DNA of 64,000 nt from Candidatus Brachythrix odensensis (GCA_016714465.1 JADKDT010000004.1:62001-126000), one strand, 5' to 3'; counted from the stretch's first letter, positions 56,550 through 64,000 are shown. Numbers and translations are program-made. The notes: generated from the sequence alone by a model not told the origin.

Positions 56550-57036
56550 ATGAAAGCATTGGTTTCGACCCGCTACGTCACGCCGGAAGTTCTCGAGCTC
56601 AAGGATGCTGAAAAGCCCACGCCAAGGGACAACGAAATCCTGGTAGAAGTTTATGCGACCTCGATCAACGCCGCGGATTGGCATCGGCGGACGGTCGACA
56701 ACTTCCTGGTTCGCCTGGTGGCAGGGATGTTCAAACCCGAGAACCCGATCCTCGGCGGTGAGCTTCCCCCGATTTGGTGGAGAGGTGGTGAGGACAGTCC
56801 GAAGACCGCCTCGATGTAATCAATCAGGATCGCTCGCGCAATGTCGCGGGTGAGATACACCTCCTGGGCGTAGACGAGCGCGATCTGAGGCAGATTCAGC
56901 CGGGGCAGAAGGTTTTGATCAACGGCGCTTCGAGTGGCGTTGGAACGTTTGCCATTCAGATTGCCAGGTATCGCGTTCCGGTATTTTTGGCGAAGGGCAC
57001 GCCAAGGGCAAGGCGGTCATTAACGTGGCCCCGTAG
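56550..57036 (+). pseudogene. Decayed tandem copy of the medium-chain dehydrogenase
   Basis: MKALVSTRYVTPEVLELKD onward matches the intact gene at 55402 for about 67 residues. Then about 150 bases of unrelated sequence follow, with stop codons, which on the minus strand reads EVYLTRDIARAILIDYIEA-like debris of another gene. A piece matching the INGASSGVGTFAIQIA loop and the last 20 residues (KGKAVINVAP) complete it. At least two large internal deletions make it non-functional. The ribosome site AAGGAG and ATG are intact. Confidence 0.88.
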
Positions 57037-57051
57037 AAAACACGTTATCGC

Positions 57052-57077
57052 GAATCCCCGCCCCGGGGCGGGGATTC
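57052..57077. repeat. 26-bp perfect palindrome downstream of the pseudogene
   Basis: Thirteen-base arms GAATCCCCGCCCC pair with no unpaired centre. It replaces, at the homologous place, the 40-bp palindrome found behind the intact dehydrogenase. Confidence 0.85.
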
Positions 57078-57095
57078 CATTGGCGAAAGTATCGA

Positions 57096-57135
57096 TCACC
57101 ACGTCAATCACCACATGTGGTGATGCGCGCTCACC
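57096..57135 (+). promoter_or_regulatory. Operator-like element, copy 3
   Basis: TCACC at 57096, 57108 and 57131, GGTGA at 57119; central dyad 57107-57124 is perfect and identical to copy 1. It lies about 98 bases upstream of the small gene at 57233, making that gene and those behind it the third target of the presumed regulator. Confidence 0.7.
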
Positions 57136-57232
57136 ATGTCGGCCTGTATTGTCTTCCCTAGAAGCACAACCCATTCCGGAGGCGGAACGCCCCGGAGATT
57201 GATCCAGAGGAGGAATGGGCACGAGGCAATCC

Positions 57233-57529
57233 ATGAGCACACCACACGCATCAACCGAGGATCAGCCCGAGCCCGGGCATTACGAAATTCGCATTAGTGG
57301 GCACCTGGACGACAGATGGGCGAATTGGTTTGAGGGCCTGACCCTCAGCCGCGAGGACAACGGCGAGACCCGCTTGACCGGCCCGGTGGCCGACCAGACC
57401 GCATTGCACGGCTTGCTGAGAAAAGTGCGGGATCTGGGTCTGCCCCTGGTTTCAGTCGTTCGGGTGGAAACCAAAGGGACGCCTGGGCCGGGACCCGGCG
57501 CAAACACCGATCACAACGAATTGAAATAG
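57233..57529 (+). CDS. Conserved hypothetical protein with GHxDxRW motif
   Basis: 98 residues. YEIRISGHLDDRWANWFEG and LLRKVRDLGLPLVSVVRVE are the conserved parts of a small protein I recall beside dehydrogenase/DUF2306 genes in related genomes, function unknown. No signal peptide or membrane helix. I chose the ATG at 57233 with GAGG six bases upstream; an ATG at 57215 has AGAGGAGG too close. It is the first gene after operator copy 3 and 11 bases before the next gene. Confidence 0.7.
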   Translation: MSTPHASTEDQPEPGHYEIRISGHLDDRWANWFEGLTLSREDNGETRLTGPVADQTALHGLLRKVRDLGLPLVSVVRVETKGTPGPGPGANTDHNELK

Positions 57530-57540
57530 GAGAAATACAC

Positions 57541-58269
57541 ATGAACACCAACCGTAAGACAACGAGCAATCAAAACAAGACCGGGCCAACCGCCGCGGGG
57601 CTCATCCGCGGGGCGGGCCTGGCCGCCCTTGCGGCGGGGATCATTTACGCGGGCATACAGCCGATCCATCCGCCGGACATTCTTGCGTCCGTCACCACCA
57701 CCGCCTGGGCAATCATCACCCCGTTGAAGACGGCCATGGCCATCCTCTTCATGGTCGGCATTACGGGGATCTACGCCCGGCAAGTGAAAGAGGCCGGATG
57801 GCTGGGCCTGGCCGGCTTCGTCTTGTTGGGCCTGTGTTGGGCGCTCCAGACGGCCTTCATCTTCGCCGAAGCGTTCGTCATTCCGCCGTTGTCCGCCGTG
57901 GCGCCGACCTTTATCGAAGGCTTCTTCGGGAGCGTCAATGGGCATCCTGTCGACACGTACCTCGGAGCCCTCCCGATGGTGTATGCGCTGCTCGGGCTCA
58001 TGTATATGCTCGGCGGTCTGTTGTTTGGCATCGCGACGTTCCGCGCCCGAATCCTGCCGCGCGGGGCGGCCGTTTTGCTGGCCGCCGCTTCCGCGTTGAC
58101 TCCCCTGGCTGCGATGTTCCCGCACGAGATCCAGCGGTATGCGGGGATTCCGGTGGGACTGGCCCTCGCCTGGCTCGGTTATGCGCTCTTCGTCGAACGC
58201 CGCGCAGTGGCCGCTCAGTCCCCGGCCGGAAGCGCAATCCCTCAGGTCGCCCAATCCATCGTCAAGTAA
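57541..58269 (+). CDS. Hypothetical six-helix membrane protein
   Basis: 242 residues with about six hydrophobic segments (AALAAGIIYAGI, MAILFMVGITGIYA, LAGFVLLGLCWALQ and others). AGGAG lies eight bases before the ATG. No catalytic motif is visible. It follows the small protein gene by 11 bases and is probably in the same operon, under operator copy 3. Similar proteins near DUF2306 genes are annotated only as membrane proteins. Confidence 0.7.
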   Translation: MNTNRKTTSNQNKTGPTAAGLIRGAGLAALAAGIIYAGIQPIHPPDILASVTTTAWAIITPLKTAMAILFMVGITGIYARQVKEAGWLGLAGFVLLGLCWALQTAFIFAEAFVIPPLSAVAPTFIEGFFGSVNGHPVDTYLGALPMVYALLGLMYMLGGLLFGIATFRARILPRGAAVLLAAASALTPLAAMFPHEIQRYAGIPVGLALAWLGYALFVERRAVAAQSPAGSAIPQVAQSIVK

Positions 58270-58279
58270 GAAGGGTGAT

Positions 58280-58328
58280 TGTGGAGGCGAGATCCTCCCA
58301 GCTCTGCTGGGAGGATCTCGCCTCCACA
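58280..58328. repeat. Palindromic element (23-bp perfect arms) between membrane-protein genes
   Basis: Arms TGTGGAGGCGAGATCCTCCC plus AGC pair across a TCT triloop. It lies between two co-directional genes and ends 12 bases before the next ATG, so it would occupy the leader and ribosome-binding region of the DUF2306 gene. Confidence 0.8.
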
Positions 58329-58340
58329 CAGGAGTTCAAC

Positions 58341-59012
58341 ATGAAGCATCAGACCAAAACGTCCGCTGGCTGGATGGTTACCGCCGGATTGTTCTTGCTC
58401 AGCGTCATTCCGCTCGCCGGGGGCGTCTACCGCCTGGTCGAACTGACGGGCGGCGCGCCGATCACACCGGCCAACGCGCGATTCTTTGCATCGCCCCTGC
58501 CGGTGGAAGTGCACATTGTGACCGGCGGCGTGTTTGCCCTCCTGGGCGCGCTCCAACTTGCGACCGGTTTGCGGCGGCGCTGGCCCGCCTTCCACCGCGC
58601 AGCGGGGCGGCTCGTTGTGATCTGCGGGCTGCTGGTTGGGCTGATGGGGGTATGGATGACCCTGTTCTCTGGCCGGCAGCCTGGCACCGGCGATGTGCTG
58701 TATGTGCTCCGGCTCCTATTCGGGTCGGCGATGATCGGTTCCCTCGTCCTGGGCTTTGCGGCAATCCGGCGCGGGGATGTCAAAGCGCACCGGGCCTGGA
58801 TGGCGCGCGGTTACGCGATCGGGCTTGGCGCGGGCACCCAGGCCCTGACCCAGATGGTCGGATCCTTCTTTGTCAGCCCGCCGACTGAACTCAGCACCAC
58901 GCTCCTGATGGGCGCTGGCTGGGTGATCAATCTGGCCCTCGCCGAGTGGGCGATCCGCAGGCGGGCGGGCACCCCCTTTCGCAGGCCAGAAACGGCTATT
59001 GCCCGCACTTGA
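58341..59012 (+). CDS. DUF2306 family membrane protein
   Basis: 223 residues, about six membrane segments. EVHIVTGGVFALLGALQL and WPAFHRAAGRLVVICG are characteristic of DUF2306, with conserved histidines in the EVH, FHR and KAHRAW segments suggesting haem or metal binding. AGGAG lies eight bases upstream of the ATG at 58341. It ends in a convergent region with two hairpins before the HAD gene. Confidence 0.8.
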   Translation: MKHQTKTSAGWMVTAGLFLLSVIPLAGGVYRLVELTGGAPITPANARFFASPLPVEVHIVTGGVFALLGALQLATGLRRRWPAFHRAAGRLVVICGLLVGLMGVWMTLFSGRQPGTGDVLYVLRLLFGSAMIGSLVLGFAAIRRGDVKAHRAWMARGYAIGLGAGTQALTQMVGSFFVSPPTELSTTLLMGAGWVINLALAEWAIRRRAGTPFRRPETAIART

Positions 59013-59045
59013 GACCTCGCGGGTCTTGGAGACCCGCGAGGTCTC
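59011..59045. terminator. Bidirectional hairpin between convergent genes
   Basis: GAGACCTCGCGGGTC pairs with its complement across TTGGA, beginning at the DUF2306 stop. A second stem TGGTAGCCGAC/GTCGGCTACCA follows at 59056-59086, next to the HAD gene stop. The position between convergent genes suits transcription termination, although no T-tract is seen. Confidence 0.55.
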
Positions 59046-59088
59046 TGGGAAACCTTGGTAGCCGACCGCGTTGCCGTCGGCTACCAGG

Positions 59089-59751
59089 CTATAGCACCGC
59101 CGTCAAATCAGACGTGCTGGGCAAAATGAAGTCCGCCCCGGAGCGGCGCAGTTCGGCTTCCTCGCCGAAGCCGCACAGCACCCCGATCGCCTGGGTCCCA
59201 GCCGCCCGCGCCGCGCGCATGTCGACGGTGGTATCTCCAACCATGACACACGTCTCCGGTTCAAAGCCCAGTTCGCGCGCCGCGTGCAGCAGCGGGTCGG
59301 GCGCGGGCTTGGCCCGGAAGCAGGTCTCAGCCGTTACGACGCTCCCGAACCAGGGCGCAAGGCGGTACTTTTCGAGAAACGCGTCGACCATCGGCCGGCC
59401 GCGGGTGCTGACCACGCCCAGCGCGTACTGCGGGGCGAGCCGAGCCAGCATCTCGGGCACCCCGGGCACCGGCGGATTGGGCGTCTTGCGCTCGCCCACC
59501 CGCCCGCGCCGCACCTGGCGGGCCGCCCAGCGCAACGCGTTGTCCAGGCCCAGCCGATCCATGGCCGAAAACGCCAAATTGCCGGGCGGCTCCATCTCCA
59601 TCACCAGCCGACGGGCAACTCGCCCACGGCGCGGCTCCCTGAGGAACATCAACAGGCGGGCCATCCGGGCCACGTAGGCGTCGTCGGTGTCGCTGAGGGT
59701 GCCGTCAAAATCGAAGAGCACCGCCCGCACGCGGGGAAGATCAATTGCCAT
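59089..59751 (-). CDS. HAD-superfamily hydrolase (phosphoglycolate phosphatase-like)
   Basis: 220 residues. Motif I is LFDFDGTLSDTDD (nucleophile Asp), motif II lies in GVVSTRGRP, the lysine motif is AKPAPD, and motif III/IV is VMVGDTTVDMRAARAAG. A four-helix cap lies between motifs I and II. It is likely a cytoplasmic phosphatase for a small sugar phosphate such as 2-phosphoglycolate or pyrophosphate. It follows a small membrane protein gene on the same strand by 12 bases. Confidence 0.85.
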   Translation of the reverse strand: MAIDLPRVRAVLFDFDGTLSDTDDAYVARMARLLMFLREPRRGRVARRLVMEMEPPGNLAFSAMDRLGLDNALRWAARQVRRGRVGERKTPNPPVPGVPEMLARLAPQYALGVVSTRGRPMVDAFLEKYRLAPWFGSVVTAETCFRAKPAPDPLLHAARELGFEPETCVMVGDTTVDMRAARAAGTQAIGVLCGFGEEAELRRSGADFILPSTSDLTAVL

Positions 59752-59763
59752 GGAGATTGCCGC

Positions 59764-60015
59764 TCAGCCACCCGCGCCGCGCAGGATGCCCAGCGAGATG
59801 TAGGCGCAGGCCGCGCCGAGCAGAACGAACGACACGCCCAGGATGCGATACATCCGGCGCGCGAACGGCTCGCCCCGGCGTTCGATGAGCTTCTGGCCGA
59901 TCTTGTCGTATTTGACGAGTTCAGCAATCGGGCGCCGCAACGCGGAAAACCCCTGCAGGAAGAGCAGAAAGGCGAGGATGAGGCCAATGGCGCCGGAGGC
60001 CGCTGTGCTGAGCAT
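59764..60015 (-). CDS. Small hypothetical membrane protein
   Basis: 83 residues with two hydrophobic helices (AIGLILAFLLFLQG and YRILGVSFVLLGAACAYIS) joined by a charged loop. The second ATG, at 60015, is chosen because TATAAT ends seven bases upstream of it, whereas the ATG at 60024 overlaps that hexamer. No family recognised. Likely co-transcribed with the HAD gene. Confidence 0.6.
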   Translation of the reverse strand: MLSTAASGAIGLILAFLLFLQGFSALRRPIAELVKYDKIGQKLIERRGEPFARRMYRILGVSFVLLGAACAYISLGILRGAGG

Positions 60016-60021
60016 AGCGGC

Positions 60022-60032
60022 CATTATAGAAT
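60022..60032. promoter_or_regulatory. Overlapping divergent -10 elements
   Basis: ATTATAGAAT contains TAGAAT on the plus strand (six bases before the ATG at 60039) and TATAAT on the minus strand (seven bases before the ATG at 60015). Both would start transcription at or within a base or two of the start codon, giving leaderless mRNAs. Confidence 0.5.
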
Positions 60033-60038
60033 CCGCTC

Positions 60039-60917
60039 ATGCCCAGCCCAAGCTCGAACCCCCGCCTCGTCACCATTGGCCTCATTCAGGAAATCTGGCG
60101 CGCCGATCCGGATGCGCACGCCCGGGCGCTTCGGACAGCCGCGCTGTCGGCCGCCGAAAGAGGCGCCCAATTGATCTGTCTGCAGGAACTGACCCTGCAT
60201 CGCTACTTTGGGGATGTGCGCAAAAGGGCGCTGTTCAACCTGGCCGAGCCACTCGAGGGCGGGCCAACTGGCGCGCTCTGCGCCACCCTCGCCCGCGATA
60301 CAGGCGCCTTTGTTGTCGGCTCACTCTACGCGCGCGCGCCCGCACACTTGTTCAACACCGCTGTGATCTACGCCCCGGATGGACACCTGCACGGCTTCAC
60401 CCGCAAGCAGCACATCCCGCGCGGGACCGGTTACCACGAGGACTTCTACTTCGAGCCAGGCGATTCGGACTACCCCGTGCACGATCTGGGCTTCATCAAG
60501 CTGGCGGTCCCAACTTGTTACGACCAGTGGTTCCCCGAGGTCGCCCGCGTCTACGCGCTCAAAGGGGCTGAGCTTATCGTTTACCCGACCGCCATCGGCT
60601 CGGAGCCCGATCATCCCGGATTTGATTCGGAGCCGCTGTGGCAAAACACCATGACCGCCCACGCCATCGCCAACGGTGTCTTTGTGGCCGCGGTCAATCG
60701 AACCGGGCACGAAGGCACGGTCCGCTTCTACGGCTCGTCGTTTGTCTGCGAGCCGACCGGGCACGTGCTGGCCCAGGCCTCGCGCAATGAGCCGGCTGTC
60801 GTCATGGCCACCCTCGACTTCAAGACCATGGAATTCTGGCGCCGGCTCTTTCCTTTGCTCGAGCAGCGCCAACCCCAGACCTATGGGCAGCTGGCCCAGA
60901 CTGGAGGCCGAGCGTGA
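60039..60917 (+). CDS. Carbon-nitrogen hydrolase (N-carbamoylputrescine amidase-like)
   Basis: 292 residues of the nitrilase superfamily. The Glu-Lys-Cys triad is in CLQELTLHRYF, RKQHIPRG and TCYDQWFPE. The RGTGYHEDFYF and DQWFPE segments resemble N-carbamoylputrescine amidases of polyamine synthesis, which release putrescine, CO2 and ammonia. A related amidase activity is possible. It overlaps the following methyltransferase gene (GTGA). Confidence 0.85.
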   Translation: MPSPSSNPRLVTIGLIQEIWRADPDAHARALRTAALSAAERGAQLICLQELTLHRYFGDVRKRALFNLAEPLEGGPTGALCATLARDTGAFVVGSLYARAPAHLFNTAVIYAPDGHLHGFTRKQHIPRGTGYHEDFYFEPGDSDYPVHDLGFIKLAVPTCYDQWFPEVARVYALKGAELIVYPTAIGSEPDHPGFDSEPLWQNTMTAHAIANGVFVAAVNRTGHEGTVRFYGSSFVCEPTGHVLAQASRNEPAVVMATLDFKTMEFWRRLFPLLEQRQPQTYGQLAQTGGRA

Positions 60918-61837
60918 CCGGCGGCGGGCGGCGCTTCGATCGCACCCACCGCCCGGCTCAGCGAGGCGAGGACGCGCGGCCGCAGCAACGGCGCAGCGGA
61001 GATCGTCCAGCCCGCCCGCCCCAGCGCCGCGACGGTGACGCCCGCCCCCGGCCCGCGCCGGGCCCGATGATCCCGCGCATCGCAGAGACAGCCCTGTATG
61101 GCCGGCACGCCGTGCTGGAAAGCCTGCGGGCCGGGCGGCGCGGGTTCCGCCGGCTGTGGCTGGCCGACGGCGGGCGCGACGCGCCGATCCTGCGCGAGAT
61201 CATCGAAGCGGCGGAGGCGGCCAACGTCCCAAATCAAACTGCGCCCCGCGAGGCCTTCGACGCCATCTCCCTGCACGCCCAGGGCGTCGCGCTCGAAACG
61301 GGCGACTATCCCTACGCCGGCCTTGACGACATGCTGGCTCTGGCGGCCAGGCGCGACGAAAAGCCCCTTATCTTGATCCTCGACACGCTGCAGGATCCGC
61401 AGAACCTGGGCAGCCTGATCCGAACCGCCGACGCCGTTGGCGCGCACGGGGTGGTCATCCCAGATCGACGCAGCGCGGCGGTCACGCCGGCGGTCGCCAA
61501 CGCGTCGGCCGGGGCAGTCGAACACCTGCTGGTCGCCCAGGTGGTGAACCTGGCCCGCGAGATCGACGCGCTCAAGCAGCAGGATGTCTGGGTCGCCGCC
61601 CTGCAGGACGATCCACGCGCGACCGATCTGTATCGCACCGACCTGCGTGGCGGGCTGGCCTTGATCGTCGGAAACGAGGCCGATGGCGTTGGACGCCTGC
61701 TGCGTGACAAGGCCGACTATCTGGTAAAGCTGCCCATGCGGGGCAGAATCGCCTCGCTCAATGCAGCCGCGGCAGGCACCGTGGCGCTGTATGAGGTGCT
61801 GAGGCAGCGGAGCAGACCCCAAACCGCAGACGGCTGA
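60914..61837 (+). CDS. rlmB: 23S rRNA (guanosine-2'-O-)-methyltransferase RlmB-like
   Basis: 307 residues. A basic, low-complexity extension of about 50 residues precedes LYGRHAVLESLRAG (substrate-binding domain). The SPOUT catalytic core has LDTLQDPQNLGSLIRTADAV, GNEADGVG and PMRGRIASLNAAAAG, the three TrmH motifs forming the AdoMet knot. GTG at 60914 overlaps the preceding TGA. RlmB methylates G2251 in E. coli 23S rRNA; a TrmH-family relative is possible. Confidence 0.87.
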   Translation: MTGGGRRFDRTHRPAQRGEDARPQQRRSGDRPARPPQRRDGDARPRPAPGPMIPRIAETALYGRHAVLESLRAGRRGFRRLWLADGGRDAPILREIIEAAEAANVPNQTAPREAFDAISLHAQGVALETGDYPYAGLDDMLALAARRDEKPLILILDTLQDPQNLGSLIRTADAVGAHGVVIPDRRSAAVTPAVANASAGAVEHLLVAQVVNLAREIDALKQQDVWVAALQDDPRATDLYRTDLRGGLALIVGNEADGVGRLLRDKADYLVKLPMRGRIASLNAAAAGTVALYEVLRQRSRPQTADG

Positions 61838-61883
61838 CCGCAGTGAGCGCGAGCCGCCTGAGGTCGGCCGTCTCCCAGACTGC

Positions 61884-61889
61884 TACAAT
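61884..61889 (+). promoter_or_regulatory. TACAAT -10 element for a leaderless gene
   Basis: TGCTACAAT ends seven bases before the ATG at 61897, with no ribosome-binding sequence between. A start at or next to the A of the ATG is expected. Confidence 0.45.
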
Positions 61890-61896
61890 TTCCGCC

Positions 61897-63071
61897 ATGA
61901 AACAAGCGACCATAACGACTCGCATCGTGACCTTCGGTTTGGCCTTTGCGATCACACTGATGTCGGCCTGCGGCGCCGCAGCGGCGCCACTCGCCGCGTC
62001 GTTGACCGCGCCTGAGGCGAACGCCAGCGTGGATGTCGGCAAGGCCGTGGCCATTACCGGCAAAGTGACGGGGGCAGCCGTCAAGCAGGCCGACGTCTAT
62101 GTCGATGGTCAGAAACTGGCAACGATCGCCGAGCGCTCGCCGTCAGGCGAATTCGTCGTCAGCCTGCCCTGGTCGGCGACATCCGGTGGCATCCACGTGA
62201 TCCAGCTCAAGGGCATAGATGACAAGGGCGAGGCAATCACCCAATCGGACCCGGTGTTCATCAACGTCAAGGGCCCCGCGCCGACAGCAGCGGTTCCGCC
62301 AACCGCCATTCCACAGCCCACAACGCCTCCGCAGCCGACGGCCGTTCCCGCCACACCGACGCCCGCCGGCGCAAGCGGTAACCCCCGCCGACGAATTCGC
62401 CAACGTGCGCTCCGGGCCCGGACACGGTCTTCGAGAAGCTCGGACAGCTAAACGCGGGGCAAAATGCCGCAGTCAAGGGCAAATCGAGCGACGGCAAGTG
62501 GCTCCAGATCGATTTTGCGGCTGGCACGGGCGGCCTGGCCTGGGTATTTCTCGACGTGGTTAAGGTCACCGGCAGCCTGGACGCGGTGCCAGTCAAGCAG
62601 GGGCCGCCGCGCCCGGTCGCGGTCATTCAGCCCACGGCGATCCCGCAACCCACCGCAGTGCCGCAACCCACGGCGCCATCTCTGCCGGCCTATGCCTTGC
62701 TTCCATACAAGCAGAACTTCCGCTTTGGTCCTCGCGACGACATCGGGGATGTGCCCTTGGGAATGCCACCCGACAATGGCAAGAGTTCCAGTGTTGTCTA
62801 TGAGATTCTGGGCGCGACCAAGGCCGAGCTCGAGATTACCGCCGCGCCCGGCGAAGGCATCTTTGCGCCGTGCAGGGCCGGGGATCTGAGCAAGGTTGTG
62901 GGCCTACCGACGAGCACTCGTATCTCGTTGCAACTTCCCAGTGGTCAGTTGCCGTTCAGCATCGAAGGTGGATTTGGCTACTACCTGTTTCGAATCTACG
63001 TGACAAAGACCGACGGCTCGACGGCCGAAATCCCGCGGAATGTGATCGTGAGTTGTTTCAAGACGCAGTAG
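61897..63071 (+). CDS. SH3b-domain lipoprotein (two frameshifts)
   Basis: About 390 residues once two extra bases (near 62384 and 62419) are removed. Residues 1-24 form a lipoprotein signal (lipobox LMSAC). An Ig-like domain (about 35-125, SLTAPEANASVDVGK) is followed by a Pro/Thr linker, an SH3b domain (NVRSGP then VFEKLGQLNAGQN, WLQIDF, LAWVFL), a second linker and a C-terminal domain of unknown type ending VSCFKTQ. The role is probably cell-surface anchoring or sensing. Not part of an operon: it has its own leaderless-type promoter. Confidence 0.8.
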
Positions 63072-63078
63072 CCTGTTA

Positions 63079-63134
63079 CCCAAAAAGATATCCCCCGTCC
63101 CGGCGTCTGCCGGGACGGGGGATATCTTTTTGGG
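63079..63134. terminator. Bidirectional terminator-like palindrome (26-bp perfect arms)
   Basis: CCCAAAAAGATATCCCCCGT plus CCCGGC pairs perfectly across GTCT. The outer part has an A-run on the left and a T-run (TCTTTTT) on the right, and it lies between convergent genes. It is the one element in the window that meets the usual terminator pattern, yet shares the CCCGG centre and GATATCCCCC arm of other elements (30713). Confidence 0.75.
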
Positions 63135-63149
63135 CTATTTTTCGAGGCT

Positions 63150-63806
63150 CTAGAGCCCGGGCGGCACGGCGCGCGACGGGTTGTACTGGTCGCACCCATC
63201 CACGGTCTTGACAGAGGCATCTCGGACAAAGCCCATATCGTTATAGAGGAAGGCAAAACCGTTTGTCGTATTGACGGTCTTCGCCCTGATGACGGGCGTC
63301 GTCGTCTTCCAACCCACCGGCGCGATCGGGAAGATGAGGTAAGACATATTGACTTCAACCACCGGAATCGCATACGTGGCGTCGGCGCCGGTATAGGCGC
63401 ACACAAACCATGAGCCGCCGCCCGTTAGCTTGAGCCAGGCCCCGGACATGGTGGGCTCGCCAGCGTCGCGCTTGCCATTGGCGTTCTTGTCCTCGTAGGC
63501 AGTCCCGCGCACCGACGCTACCGACGGTTCTGGCGCGATTGGGGGGTCGCACTCCGGATTAATGCCATTGTGAGTCTGTTGCGGCCAGTAGCAGCAAGGA
63601 TCCACCGCGATGTCGGCAGCGTCGCTACCCACGGGGCCGTAGCAGCAAGGATCGCCTTGCGGACCGTTTGCTGCGGTGTCGCAGCACCAGCCAACCGGCG
63701 CGTCCGTCAGGCAAATATTGGACGCAGCCGCGACGCTTAGTCCAGCGCCCAAAGTCGCGAATGCCATTGCGGCTGCAGCCGCAGCTCTCATAAGTTGCGT
63801 AAACAT
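63150..63806 (-). CDS. Secreted Cys-rich protein with SdrD B-like domain
   Basis: 218 residues from the ATG at 63806, seven bases after GGGAGGGA. Signal peptide 1-27 (AMAFATLGAGLSVAAA). A Cys-rich stretch follows with CC pairs in GWCCDTA, DPCCYGP and DPCCYWP. Residues 105-200 hold a prealbumin-like domain whose start GTAYEDKNANGKRDAGE is the SdrD B signature. No membrane anchor is visible. It is probably exported and disulphide-bonded; the function is unknown. Confidence 0.72.
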   Translation of the reverse strand: MFTQLMRAAAAAAMAFATLGAGLSVAAASNICLTDAPVGWCCDTAANGPQGDPCCYGPVGSDAADIAVDPCCYWPQQTHNGINPECDPPIAPEPSVASVRGTAYEDKNANGKRDAGEPTMSGAWLKLTGGGSWFVCAYTGADATYAIPVVEVNMSYLIFPIAPVGWKTTTPVIRAKTVNTTNGFAFLYNDMGFVRDASVKTVDGCDQYNPSRAVPPGL

Positions 63807-64000
63807 ATATCCCTCCCAGAAAATCTTGGTTGACCTGACAAAGTCAGGGACAGTCAAATTGTAGGGTCTTTTCGCGAATTTGCAGGCGGCAATCATCAGG
63901 CGGCCAGAAAAATGGTGCGCCCGGAAGGGGTTCCCACGTAACGAGCCCGACTGTCAGCTCGGCCGCTCCACGAAGGCGGTTTAGGAGCGGGGTAAAGTAG
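63807..64000. other. Right edge, no supported gene
   Basis: Upstream of the Cys-rich gene TACAAT is seen on the minus strand at about 63857-63862. The last 100 bases contain CCGCTCC and GGAGCGG, which could pair across 14 bases, but no tRNA or coding frame is supported. Confidence 0.4.

Noticed and set aside
63910..64000. Possible tRNA or small RNA at the right edge
   Set aside because: A CGAGC/GCTCG stem and an ACCA on the minus strand were seen, but no T-arm consensus or matching acceptor stem; the window ends before it can be judged.

Overview
The window is 64 kb of GC-rich bacterial DNA. Lipoproteins with long Ala/Pro/Thr-rich linkers, a MalT-type LuxR regulator next to a medium-chain dehydrogenase and DUF2306 genes, and many short secreted proteins suggest Chloroflexota (Anaerolineae-like). 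That placement is an inference from gene style, not from a phylogeny. No tRNA, rRNA, CRISPR array, transposase or integrase was found.

Layout. (1) 1-11030, all minus: a sugar-acid or amino-sugar catabolic block. It holds a threonine-synthase-like fragment, an N-acetylneuraminate-lyase-type aldolase, an M14 deacylase, a fumarylacetoacetate-hydrolase-family protein, two Gfo/Idh/MocA oxidoreductases, two oligopeptide-type ABC permeases with their binding lipoprotein (no ATPase gene present), a FadR-type GntR regulator and an RraA-family aldolase. (2) 11214-20625: frameshifted metH, a GH18 lipoprotein, a PqqB-like metallo-beta-lactamase-fold protein, a LarA-like protein and an amidohydrolase. (3) 20626-30247: an accessory island with a giant secreted protein of about 2,400 residues (LamG, Kelch and other propellers, IPT, HExxH protease-like, calcium repeats, C-terminal dockerin). 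It is bracketed by the amidohydrolase C-terminus on one side and a decayed copy of that C-terminus on the other, with repeat-rich gene-poor DNA around it. (4) 30248-52157, all minus: the classical str-S10-spc-alpha ribosomal cluster from rpsL down to rplS, including secY, adk, map, rpoA and truA. infA is absent from its usual place. (5) 52378-59012: a MalT/LuxR regulator followed by a dehydrogenase, a decayed tandem copy of it, and three small genes. Three copies of a 40-bp operator-like element precede the first, second and third transcription units. (6) 59089-64000: HAD hydrolase, small membrane protein, carbon-nitrogen hydrolase, RlmB-type methyltransferase, an SH3 lipoprotein and a Cys-rich secreted protein.

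Two features cut across all regions. First, intergenic DNA is studded with long, usually perfect palindromes (13-29 bp arms). Many have a CCCGG-n-CCGGG centre, but the outer arms differ from copy to copy. They lie in tandem, convergent and divergent intergenic spaces, so they are not only terminators. Second, many genes carry single-base frameshifts in homopolymers: metH, the giant gene, rplF, rpsS, rplB, rplW, rplD, rplC, tuf, fusA and the SH3 lipoprotein. The density is extreme between about 45.2 and 50.2 kb, and a tuf-rpsJ deletion junction also lies there. Because these genes are essential, low-coverage long-read consensus error is the simplest explanation.

The most promising candidates for something undescribed are the variable-arm palindrome family and the LuxR-adjacent three-operator regulon with its tandem gene duplication.
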